From an uncultured Actinoplanes sp. (GTDB taxonomy: Bacteria > Actinomycetota > Actinomycetes > Mycobacteriales > Micromonosporaceae), in NCBI GenBank assembly GCA_934667465.1, contig CAKUMG010000334.1, positions 1 to 6,554 on the forward strand: a stretch of 6,554 nt of DNA, in the 5' to 3' direction. Below the pieces are notes generated by a model, which saw only the letters and a program-made list of their open reading frames with translations, did not search any database and was not told where the DNA came from. The position numbers and the translations under genes are program-made. This document shows positions 1 to 5,632 of this stretch, one piece after another (the stretch's first letter is position 1; every line of letters begins with the position of its first letter).

Positions 1-402
1 GCACCGCGGGTTGTGCCCACGCCAGCACCGCGGGCTGTGCCCACGCCAGCACCGCGGGCTGTGTCCGTGCCCGCACCGCGGGTCGTGTCCGCGCTCCGGG
101 CCGTGCCTGTGTCCGCGCTCCGAGCCGTGTCCGCGCCCCGGGCCGTGCCCGCACCCGCACTGCGGGTCGTGTCCACACTCGCGCCCCGGGCTGTGCCCGC
201 ACGCCAGGCCGTGCCCGCACGCCAGGCCGTGCCCGCACGCCAGGCCGTGCCCGCACGCCAGGCCGTGCCCGCACTCGCGTTCCGGGCCGCGCCCCCACGC
301 CAGGTCGTGCCCGCTCCCGCAGTCACGCCCTGGGTTGCACCTGCGGTCGTGCCCGCACCTCAATTCGTGCCCGCACCCGAGCCGGTGCCTCTGCCCAGAC
401 CT
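1..402. repeat. Degenerate GC-rich minisatellite, units of 12-30 bp in steps of 6
   Basis: Tandem array in which nearly every unit opens with GTGCCC, GTGTCC or a close variant. Unit starts read at 13, 37, 61, 85, 103, 127, 145, 169, 193, 211, 229, 247, 265, 289, 307, 337, 349, 367 and 385 give lengths of 24, 24, 24, 18, 24, 18, 24, 24, 18, 18, 18, 18, 24, 18, 30, 12, 18, 18 and 18 bp, all multiples of 6. Two 24-bp units (13-60) and four 18-bp units (193-264) are exact copies. All frames on both strands are almost free of stops. One plus frame reads as a Val/Pro/Ala/Arg repeat (VPARQA units), and a minus frame reads as Gly/Ala/Thr/Arg repeats with a possible GTG start near 326. It could be the low-complexity part of a gene that begins outside the window, but the sequence does not settle which strand is coding, if either. 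The array enters from the left edge, so its true start is unknown. Confidence 0.85.
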
Positions 403-594
403 GCGTGGCGTTTTTCGGTGAGGGCGCTGCGAGGGCTGCGCTCGTCCGTTGTGGGCGACCTGCTGGTGGCATTCAGCGGCCTTTTCCGGCTGTGTCGAAG
501 GAATCAGCGCGGCCTCATAAGAGAATTGCCGATTTGCCATTCCCTGCCGTGGCTTTGCTCATTATCGGTGCGGTGGAAAGATGGCGCGGGCGGG
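403..594. other. Spacer without a recognisable gene
   Basis: This stretch lies between the repeat array and the 3' end of the MerR-family gene. It is less GC-rich than its surroundings, with patches such as CATAAGAGAATTGCC. The plus-strand repeat frame runs through it and on into the antisense of the MerR gene without any domain-like sequence. I see no convincing gene, tRNA or strong terminator hairpin. With the array it makes about 590 bases for which I can support no protein. Confidence 0.5.
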
Positions 595-1446
595 TCAGGA
601 CGCGGTGCCGGGGCGGACGGGGATCTGCATTTCGGTGACCCATTTGCCGACGTCCGGCGGGCAGTCGAGGTAGACCTCGCGGGCGAACCCCGGCTCCACG
701 GCCCGGTGGCCGTTGTCGTCGATCCAGGTGGCGATCTTCTGGTTGGTGCGGAACGCCTCCGACATCGGCCCCTGGTGCAGCGCCGTCGCGGCGTGCTCGA
801 GCGGCGGCAGGGTGACCACCTCGAACCCGCTCTCCGGGTCCGCGTCGGCGGCGCCGATCGGGAACGCGGCGTGCACGGCGATGGTCTCGTCGCCGGGTCC
901 GGCCGGGGCCGGTTCGTACCAGGCGGTCGGCGGGCCGGTCATCGGCACCCCGGCGGACTCCAGGAGCTCGGCCAGGCGGGGGAAGAGCGGGGTGAGGTTC
1001 TCGGTGATCGACGTGGGGTGGTCGTATCCGGCGGCGGTGCCGGACAGGTGCGCCACCCGCAGCGCCGGGATGTGCTTGAGGACGACGTCTCCGGTGTCCA
1101 TGTGTCCCTCACTCTCGATCATGCGGAGGCGCGCGTCGACCTGGGCCAGGCGGGCGGTGTCCTGCCGCATGCGCGAGGCCAGCTCGGCCCGGCGCAGGCG
1201 CAGCATGCCGCGCATCTCGGCGGCGTCCAGCTTCTCGTCGATCAGTGTCTGCACCTCGTGCAGGCTGAACCCCAGATCCTTGAGGGCGGTCACCCGGTTG
1301 AGCAGGCGCAGCTGCTCCGCGCTGTAGAAGCGGTAGCCGCTGTGCGGATCGACGTGGGCTGGGCGCACCAGGCCGAGGGCGTCGTAGTGGCGCAGCATGC
1401 GCACCGACACCCGGCCCAGGCCGGCGAACTCTCCAATACTGAACAT
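595..1446 (-). CDS. MerR-family transcriptional regulator with GyrI-like ligand-binding domain (BmrR-like)
   Basis: A 283-residue one-component regulator. Residues 1-70 form the MerR winged helix-turn-helix: MFSIGEFAGLGRVSVRMLRHYD, then LGLVRP, GYRFYS and LKDLGFSLHEV. A dimerising coiled coil follows at about 71-115 (LRLRRAELASRMRQDTARLAQVDARL). Residues 118-278 resemble the GyrI/AraC effector domain, with the late motif FAREVYLDCP, where BmrR-type proteins carry the glutamate that contacts cationic drugs. Length and layout match BmrR/BltR-type activators, which bind hydrophobic or cationic compounds and untwist a promoter with a long spacer. The ATG at 1446 is chosen because the MerR motif begins at once and the promoter ends just before it. 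The gene seems to be transcribed alone and autoregulated. No efflux pump or enzyme target is visible nearby, so the ligand is unknown. Confidence 0.92.
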   Translation of the reverse strand: MFSIGEFAGLGRVSVRMLRHYDALGLVRPAHVDPHSGYRFYSAEQLRLLNRVTALKDLGFSLHEVQTLIDEKLDAAEMRGMLRLRRAELASRMRQDTARLAQVDARLRMIESEGHMDTGDVVLKHIPALRVAHLSGTAAGYDHPTSITENLTPLFPRLAELLESAGVPMTGPPTAWYEPAPAGPGDETIAVHAAFPIGAADADPESGFEVVTLPPLEHAATALHQGPMSEAFRTNQKIATWIDDNGHRAVEPGFAREVYLDCPPDVGKWVTEMQIPVRPGTAS

Positions 1447-1455
1447 GGTCCACTC

Positions 1456-1486
1456 ACCCTCCCGCCTGACACTGTGTCAGGGTCAA
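1456..1486 (-). promoter_or_regulatory. MerR-type promoter/operator with 19-bp spacer and perfect palindrome
   Basis: On the minus strand a TTGACC -35 (1486-1481) is followed by a 19-bp spacer and a weak -10, GAGGGT (1461-1456). The spacer begins with the perfect dyad CTGACACAGTGTCAG (1480-1466, 7-bp arms around one base). An over-long spacer with a dyad between the two hexamers is the hallmark of MerR-controlled promoters, so the regulator at 595-1446 probably controls itself. The predicted transcription start falls only about 3 nt before the ATG at 1446, so the mRNA may be almost leaderless. The purine stretch GGGAGGG overlaps the -10 and could serve as a ribosome-binding site only if transcription starts further upstream. 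Confidence 0.85.
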
Positions 1487-1497
1487 GCGGGAAACAC

Positions 1498-1528
1498 AGC
1501 TGCCGGGCGTGGACCACGCCCGGCAGCT
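1498..1528 (-). terminator. Rho-independent-type terminator of the sigma/membrane-protein operon
   Basis: Perfect inverted repeat AGCTGCCGGGCGTGG (1498-1512) and its complement (1514-1528): 15 bp with a single central base, so the real loop is 3 nt or more. It lies 13 nt past the stop of the gene ending at 1542. On the minus strand the stem is followed by GTGTTTCCC, a short T-run only, as is common in actinobacteria. It separates the upstream operon from the MerR promoter, whose -35 begins 11 nt beyond the stem. Confidence 0.85.
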
Positions 1529-1541
1529 GACCAGGGAATGC

Positions 1542-2885
1542 TCAGGGGACGACGCGGGTGGCGGGGGAGTCTCCGGTGATCCCGGCCCGGTCGGTGAAGG
1601 CGGTGACCGGCGTGGTGCCGAGCGGGCTCCCGTCCGCGGCGAACGCCGTGACGGTCGCCTTGGCCGCCGGGGCGAGCGTTCCCGTCCCGTGCCCGTCGGC
1701 GTCCAGCGGGATCGTGACGGGCGCGGCCCCCTCGACCGCCAGCTCCACCGACGTGGCGCCCTCCGGACCGACGACCTGGAGCTGCGAGGTCTTGCCGTCC
1801 CCGCCGTCGGCGCGCATCCGCCAGGCCAGCGGCCGCTTGTCGGCGCCCGCGGCCGGCAGCAGCAGGCTCAGGTCCTCGCGGTAGCTGCCGGCGGTGCCGT
1901 GGAACGCGAAGGCGAGCACGCCCTTGCCCGGCTCCTGCAGCGTGAACAGCGCCGCGGGCTGCCCGTTGACCGTGCCCGCCCACCGGACCTTGATCGTGAG
2001 CCCGGTGGGCGGCAGCCCGGTGTCCGTGATCTTCGCCGGGATCCACGTCCGGAGCTCGGGGATCGGCAGGTCACCGAGTTCCGGGGCGGGGGTCTCCAGC
2101 AGCTCGCCACCCCAGCCGGTGCCACCGTCGACCTGGAGGTTCTCGCCGTCCAGGGTCGCGGTGAAGGTGAGGGTCGGCGCGACCGGGGCGACGGGCAGCA
2201 CCGTCTCGACGATGCCGCTGCCGGCCGCGCCGGTCACGGGCGGGTCGTGCTTCACCCTGCCGTCGGCGCCGTACTCGAAGCCCTGGCCGACCGAGACGGT
2301 GGAGCCTGCCGGGCCTACGACGACGGCGTAGCCGGGCTTGTCGCTGGACGTGTCCGCATTCGCCGTGGCCGCCTGCTTGCTGTCGACGTTGCCGGATTCG
2401 GACATCTGGCGAGGGGTGGCCCCGGCCGGCCCGGCGTACCAGACGAGCTGCGGGTCGGTGATGAAGCCCCAGCGCACCGGCACATAGGCCAGCATCAGAC
2501 GGGCGTCGCCGACGTCCCCCGCGTACAAAAACTTGATCTTCGCCCGGTCGGTGATCTTCCAGAGGCCCTCGTCGTCGCGCATGTCCTGGATCTCCGCGCG
2601 CATCCCCTCGAGCCAGGCGGTGTCCCCGGCGAGCGAGCCGCGCAGGGGGCTGTCGACCAGGGGTTCGTTCACCGAGGCGATCGCGAGGCCGGGCGCCCAG
2701 CCGGGCATCGGCACGAGCCCCGACTGCAGCCCGAGCAGCGCGACCGTGGTCACGGCGAGCGCGCCGATCCGGGCCCGGCGGGACCGCTTGTGCCGGGTCT
2801 CGCGGCGCGAGAACGCCGGCCACGGGTCCTCGGGAACGTCCAGGGCGGCCGCGGTGTCGTGCATTCTGTCGCGCAGGGTGGTCAT
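1542..2885 (-). CDS. Single-pass membrane protein, putative anti-sigma/sigma-regulatory partner of the SigE-family factor
   Basis: 447 residues. A short charged cytoplasmic N-terminus (1-38, ending in the basic run RRETRHKRSRRAR) precedes one hydrophobic segment at about 39-58 (IGALAVTTVALLGLQSGLV). The remaining ~390 residues would be extracytoplasmic. That part is rich in Gly, Pro, Thr and Val with beta-strand character, and the end (about 365-435) looks like a small Ig-like or other beta-sandwich domain. I see no zinc-binding HxxxCxxC anti-sigma motif, so this is not a classical ZAS-domain anti-sigma factor. Its ATG overlaps the sigma-factor stop by 4 nt (ATGA), and AAGGAG sits 8 nt upstream inside the sigma gene, so the two are translationally coupled. 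Membrane proteins of this layout commonly follow SigE-like ECF genes in actinomycetes. Control of the sigma factor is inferred from context, not from a recognised domain. Confidence 0.75.
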   Translation of the reverse strand: MTTLRDRMHDTAAALDVPEDPWPAFSRRETRHKRSRRARIGALAVTTVALLGLQSGLVPMPGWAPGLAIASVNEPLVDSPLRGSLAGDTAWLEGMRAEIQDMRDDEGLWKITDRAKIKFLYAGDVGDARLMLAYVPVRWGFITDPQLVWYAGPAGATPRQMSESGNVDSKQAATANADTSSDKPGYAVVVGPAGSTVSVGQGFEYGADGRVKHDPPVTGAAGSGIVETVLPVAPVAPTLTFTATLDGENLQVDGGTGWGGELLETPAPELGDLPIPELRTWIPAKITDTGLPPTGLTIKVRWAGTVNGQPAALFTLQEPGKGVLAFAFHGTAGSYREDLSLLLPAAGADKRPLAWRMRADGGDGKTSQLQVVGPEGATSVELAVEGAAPVTIPLDADGHGTGTLAPAAKATVTAFAADGSPLGTTPVTAFTDRAGITGDSPATRVVP

Positions 2886-3391
2886 GCGTGGCTCTCCTTG
2901 AGGGAAGGGACGATGCCGGACGAAGCGCGCAGCCGTTCCAGGCCGCGGGACGCGTGACTCTTCACCGTGCCGACCGAGCAGCCGAGGGCGGCGGCCGTGT
3001 CCGCCTCGGTGAGATCCTCGAAGTAGCGCAACACCAGCACCGCGCGCATCTTGGGCGGCAGGGTGCGCAGCGCGGCCAGCAGCTGCTGTCGCTGTTCGAT
3101 CTGACCGTACGGGTCATCGGTGCGCGCCGAGTCGGCCGGCAGCGCGGGCACCTCGCCGAAGCTGCGGCGCCGGCGCCACGAGATCGCCGTGTTGACCATC
3201 GCCCGGCGCACGTACGCCACCGGCGCGTCCATCGCCTGTACCTTGCGCCACTTGCGGTGGGTCTTCTCCAGCGCGGACTGGACCAGGTCCTCCGCGTAGC
3301 TCCGGTCACCCGTGAGCAGATAGGCCGACCGCGTCAGCGGCCCCCAGTGCTCCTGGACGAACTCCCGGAACCCGTCGTCACCCGCACTCAT
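2882..3391 (-). CDS. SigE-family ECF RNA polymerase sigma factor
   Basis: 169 residues, the usual ECF size. Region 2 spans about 8-75, with the core-binding and -10-recognition helix AEDLVQSALEKTHRKW (33-48) and VAYVRRAMVNTAISWRRRR (58-75). A short linker leads to region 4 at about 108-155 (LPPKMRAVLVLRYFEDLTEADTAAALGCSVGTVKSHASRGLERLR), which includes the helix-turn-helix that reads the -35 element. FVQEHWGPLTRSAYLLTGD at the start and the absence of an extra C-terminal domain fit the actinobacterial SigE-like subfamily. The ATG at 3391 lies 4 nt after a GGGGG run that serves as a modest ribosome-binding site. The gene is first in an operon with the membrane protein at 1542-2885. The controlled promoters and the inducing signal cannot be read from this window. 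Confidence 0.93.
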   Translation of the reverse strand: MSAGDDGFREFVQEHWGPLTRSAYLLTGDRSYAEDLVQSALEKTHRKWRKVQAMDAPVAYVRRAMVNTAISWRRRRSFGEVPALPADSARTDDPYGQIEQRQQLLAALRTLPPKMRAVLVLRYFEDLTEADTAAALGCSVGTVKSHASRGLERLRASSGIVPSLKESHA

Positions 3392-3401
3392 CAGGCCCCC
3401 G

Positions 3402-3441
3402 GTTTGCCATGTCGGTCGTCATCACACATGGCAAACGCCAT
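3402..3441 (-). promoter_or_regulatory. Nested inverted repeats upstream of the sigma-factor start
   Basis: Perfect 11-bp arms GTTTGCCATGT (3402-3412) and ACATGGCAAAC (3426-3436) flank a 13-nt spacer. The outer arm also takes part in a second hairpin, ATGGC (3428-3432) with GCCAT (3437-3441) around 4 nt, so the two structures exclude each other. On the minus-strand transcript the main stem would end one base before the GGGGG ribosome-binding run of the sigma gene (3400-3396). This could be a regulator-binding dyad or an RNA structure affecting translation of the sigma factor. I could not place a confident promoter relative to it. Confidence 0.6.
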
Positions 3442-3544
3442 CATCGGCAGCGAAGGTTGAGAAGCAAGGAGATCATTTCTTCCGGTAGCCATTCGCCGCC
3501 CGCCCTGCCCTCCGTAGGCGTGCTCCAACTCTGGGGGAGAGACG

Positions 3545-3557
3545 TAAGCTTGGGGTG
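3545..3557 (+). promoter_or_regulatory. Probable leaderless promoter of the nucleotidyltransferase cassette
   Basis: A TAAGCT -10-like hexamer (3545-3550) ends 6 nt before the GTG at 3557, so transcription would begin at the start codon itself. No good -35 is seen at the expected distance. The only ribosome-binding-like run (GGGGGAG, 3533-3539) is 17 nt away, too far to work, which favours a leaderless mRNA. This is inferred from spacing only. Confidence 0.5.
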
Positions 3558-3934
3558 TGGGTGAGTTCTCTGAGCGCGTCAAAGCGAGTAACGCCCAGCC
3601 GCCGGTGGGCTACCTTCCGTACGGCGACCGAAAGCCATACGTCGTGGCGGAATCACTCGCGGCGCTGACGGGTCCGACCCATGGCGTGGTCACCCTGCCC
3701 CGCCATCTCGATTGGTCCGGCCATGCCGAGTATGACCTGAGCCGGCCCGCACGGTTGGCCGGCATGTACAAGGTGGTGCTCAGCGAGGCCGCCGGCGTCG
3801 AGGATCTGTGCACCTGGCTCGAGGGTGAATCGCTCGTCCGGCTCTGGCCCACCCTCTGGTTGCCGCCGCAGCTCCGGCGACGCTGGGAAGAGCGCTTCCC
3901 GGAACTGGCAGCCGCCCGTCCGGTTGCCGTGTAA
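3557..3934 (+). CDS. Small protein of unknown family, putative antitoxin of the AbiEii-like nucleotidyltransferase
   Basis: 125 residues, soluble, with no signal peptide or membrane segment. The N-terminal half (PPVGYLPYGDRKPYVVAESL, then HGVVTLPRHLDWSG) has beta character. The C-terminal half contains a helical stretch (ARLAGMYKVVLSEA, VEDLCTWLEG) and a Trp/Arg-rich end (LVRLWPTLWLPPQLRRRWEERFPEL). I recognise no named domain, and the winged helix of AbiEi-type antitoxins is not apparent. The stop is separated by only 3 nt from the GTG of the nucleotidyltransferase, so the genes are surely cotranscribed and probably coupled. First position in a two-gene operon with a putative toxin suggests an antitoxin role. 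The alternative is an accessory or substrate-handling partner. The GTG is preferred because it matches the leaderless promoter spacing. Confidence 0.75.
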   Translation: MGEFSERVKASNAQPPVGYLPYGDRKPYVVAESLAALTGPTHGVVTLPRHLDWSGHAEYDLSRPARLAGMYKVVLSEAAGVEDLCTWLEGESLVRLWPTLWLPPQLRRRWEERFPELAAARPVAV

Positions 3935-3937
3935 CCA

Positions 3938-4612
3938 GTGGATCCGTTTCACGAACGGCTCGCCCGGCTCGGTCTCGCGACCGCAGGTCGCTACGGATTC
4001 GCGCTTGCCGGCGGTTACGCGGTTCAGGCAGCCGGCTTTCTCGAGCGCCCGAGCGAGGATGTCGACCTGTTCACTGCATGGGACCGCCGAGGCGACTTCG
4101 ACACGGCGGTCACCGCTGTGATTCAGGCATACCCTGACGACGGCGTGGCGGTGGAGATCGAACGACGACACGACACCTTCGCCCGCCTGATGGTCACCCA
4201 GGGTGATCTTGCGGCTAAGGTGGAGATGGGCGTGGATTGGCGAGCCAACGATCCGATCCTGATGTCCATCGGTCCGGTTCTGCATCCTGACGACGCAGTC
4301 GCGAACAAGATGAGCGCGCTCTACGGCCGAGCGTTCGCCCGTGACTTCATCGACATCGACGCCACCCTGGAATCGGGCAGATATACCCACGAGGATCTCC
4401 TGTCCCTGGCCGAACGCGCCGATCCGGGCTTTGACCGGCGCATCTTCGCCGGAGCCCTCGGCCAGGTCGTGGTGCTGGATCCGGCGGAGTTCGGGCAGTA
4501 CGGAATCAGCGGTCGAGCGCTCGACGGCATCCGGAGCCGTTTTGGGACGTGGCGTCGCGATCTGCTTGCCGAGCGGCCGCCGGATGGAAAGCCGATACAG
4601 GGCCGGCCGTAG
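3938..4612 (+). CDS. Nucleotidyltransferase of the AbiEii/AbiGii (MenT-like) toxin family
   Basis: 224 residues with the polymerase-beta-like nucleotidyltransferase pattern of AbiEii proteins. ALAGGYAVQAAG (22-33) supplies the GG motif, SEDVDLF (39-45) gives the two metal-binding aspartates D41 and D43, and KVEMGVD (94-100) offers the third acidic residue. HPDDAVANKMSALYGRAFARDFIDI (116-140) is the typical Lys, Arg and Arg-Asp-x-x-Asp block. All core residues appear intact, so the enzyme is probably active. Characterised relatives act as toxins: mycobacterial MenT proteins add pyrimidine nucleotides to the tRNA acceptor end and stop translation, and AbiEii gives phage-induced growth arrest. 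No ribosome-binding site precedes the GTG at 3938, so translation is likely coupled to the gene ending at 3934. Codons ending in A or T are somewhat more frequent than in flanking genes, which hints at horizontal gain. Confidence 0.88.
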   Translation: MDPFHERLARLGLATAGRYGFALAGGYAVQAAGFLERPSEDVDLFTAWDRRGDFDTAVTAVIQAYPDDGVAVEIERRHDTFARLMVTQGDLAAKVEMGVDWRANDPILMSIGPVLHPDDAVANKMSALYGRAFARDFIDIDATLESGRYTHEDLLSLAERADPGFDRRIFAGALGQVVVLDPAEFGQYGISGRALDGIRSRFGTWRRDLLAERPPDGKPIQGRP

Positions 4613-4692
4613 TGATCGCCGGGACGCGGCGACGCTCAGCCTCGGCCAGTTGACCGGCGTGATGGCCACGACTGATCGACGTGGAGCCGGAT

Positions 4693-4714
4693 GGACCGTC
4701 ACCCTGTGCGGTCC
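4693..4714. terminator. Hairpin between convergent genes
   Basis: GGACCG-T-CAC pairs with GTG-CGGTCC around CCT: nine base pairs with one bulged T. It lies between the stop of the nucleotidyltransferase (4612) and the convergent stop of the ferric reductase (4736). It could act as a bidirectional terminator, but no T-run follows on either strand. I see nothing else in 4613-4735. Confidence 0.45.
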
Positions 4715-4735
4715 GTCCGGTGGCGGCAGTCCGAT

Positions 4736-5524
4736 TCAGTGGGCGGTGTTCTTCCAGTAGCCGCAGAAGTACACGTGCTCCTTAGCGAAGCCGCGCTCGG
4801 TGCACAGATGGCGCCGCACGGTGGTCACCATCGTCGACTCGCCCGCGACGAAGGCGTACGGCTGGGTGGTGGGCAGTGCCAGCTCCCGCAGCGTGCGGAG
4901 GACGACATCGCTGGTCCCCGGCGCAGCCGTCCCACGGTGCAGCCAGGTCACCGCGGCCCCGGCGGGCGGGGAGATCGGGATCTCGTCGGCGGCGGAGCCC
5001 ACCTCGATCAGCGCGATCGTGGGGACCTCCGCGACGGTGACCGCCGCGCTCAGGGCGGGCAGAGCGGTGTCGTCGCCGATCAGGAGCTGCCAGGCGGTGC
5101 CGGGCGGCGGGGCGTACTCGGCGCCGTCGCTGAGCACGCCGATCCGGTCGCCGACCGCCGCCCGCCCCGCCCACGCCGAGGCCGGCCCGGTGTCGCCGTG
5201 CAGCACGAAATCGATCTCCAGCTCGCGCCGCTCGACGTCGAGGCGCCGTACGGTGTAGTTGCGCACGATCGGGCGGATGTCCGAAGGCATGGCCTGCAGC
5301 GCCGGCCACCACTGCTCCGAGTCGGGCAGGTGCAGGCCGGCGCCGGGCTCCGGGGCGAGGAAGATCCGGACCAGGTGGTCGGGGCCGTCGTAGCCGAAAC
5401 GGTCGAGTCCGGGGCCGGTCACCGTGATCCGCCGCAGGTGCGGCGTGAGCGTGCGCACCGCCACGACCTCGGCCTCCATCGGGCGCAGGATGCGGGTGCC
5501 GGCCGGTTCGGTGGCAAGGCTCAT
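4736..5524 (-). CDS. Siderophore-interacting protein, NAD(P)H-dependent ferric-chelate reductase (ViuB/YqjH-like)
   Basis: 262 residues, a cytoplasmic flavoprotein of the SIP family that releases iron from imported ferric siderophores by reduction. The N-terminal FAD-binding barrel spans about 12-135 and includes the flavin motif RNYTVRR (88-94) and DFVLHGDTGPASAWA (105-119). The C-terminal nicotinamide-binding-like half contains LLIGDDTALPAL (147-158), VAGESTMVTTVRRHL (226-240) and the family-typical ending VYFCGYWKNTAH. The frame is open much further upstream, but the ATG at 5524 is preferred: GAGGAGA lies 6 nt before it, the family N-terminus (MSLATEPAGTRILRPMEAEVV) begins there, and a longer protein would run through the iron box. 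It diverges from the siderophore permease and shares its iron-controlled intergenic region. Confidence 0.93.
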   Translation of the reverse strand: MSLATEPAGTRILRPMEAEVVAVRTLTPHLRRITVTGPGLDRFGYDGPDHLVRIFLAPEPGAGLHLPDSEQWWPALQAMPSDIRPIVRNYTVRRLDVERRELEIDFVLHGDTGPASAWAGRAAVGDRIGVLSDGAEYAPPPGTAWQLLIGDDTALPALSAAVTVAEVPTIALIEVGSAADEIPISPPAGAAVTWLHRGTAAPGTSDVVLRTLRELALPTTQPYAFVAGESTMVTTVRRHLCTERGFAKEHVYFCGYWKNTAH

Positions 5525-5571
5525 GACAAGTCTCCTCAGTGGTCGGAGGCGCGCTTCCGGTGACTTGGAAG

Positions 5572-5590
5572 TTAGGTTAGCCTGACCTGT
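5572..5590. promoter_or_regulatory. IdeR/DmdR (DtxR-family) iron box
   Basis: TTAGGTTAGCCTGACCTGT matches the actinobacterial iron-box consensus TTAGGTTAGSCTAACCTAA at 16 of 19 positions; mismatches are at positions 13, 18 and 19. It lies 48 nt upstream of the reductase ATG (5524) and 42 nt upstream of the permease start (5633), between two divergent iron genes. Binding of the Fe-loaded repressor here would block both. The reductase-side half-site is degraded only at its outer end. Confidence 0.92.
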
Positions 5591-5632
5591 GTTCGAGCGG
5601 GATCCCCGTCGTGGCTTATCGAAGGTGGCGGA

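Noticed and set aside
193..264. Possible CRISPR array (four identical 18-bp units)
   Set aside because: Units are directly adjacent with no unique spacers, and no cas genes are present; this is a tandem repeat.
11..421. 136-codon Cys/Pro/His-rich frame in the repeat array
   Set aside because: Out-of-frame reading of the minisatellite: about one residue in five is Cys, with no metal-binding spacing beyond the repeat itself.
13..1530. Long plus-strand open frame (505 codons) running from the repeat array across the MerR gene
   Set aside because: Beyond about 420 it is the antisense of a clear MerR-family gene and has arginine/glycine-rich shadow composition. Only its repeat portion might be coding.
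1509..2957. Plus-strand open frame (482 codons) opposite the membrane protein
   Set aside because: Shadow of the real minus-strand gene: Arg/Gly/Asp-rich, no domain, and it would read through the terminator and the sigma-operon overlap.
3460..3490. Possible ECF-type promoter (GGAAG with 16-nt spacer) before the sigma gene
   Set aside because: The -10 side (TCTCAA) does not match an ECF consensus well enough to call autoregulation.
3391..3582. 63-codon minus-strand frame ending in TGATG overlap with the sigma start
   Set aside because: It overlaps the start of the plus-strand cassette gene, has no domain and contains the inverted repeat. A leader peptide starting at an internal Met is possible but unsupported.
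4691..5563. Plus-strand open frame (290 codons) opposite the ferric reductase
   Set aside because: Antisense of a clear siderophore-interacting protein; low-complexity composition, no ribosome-binding site or motif.
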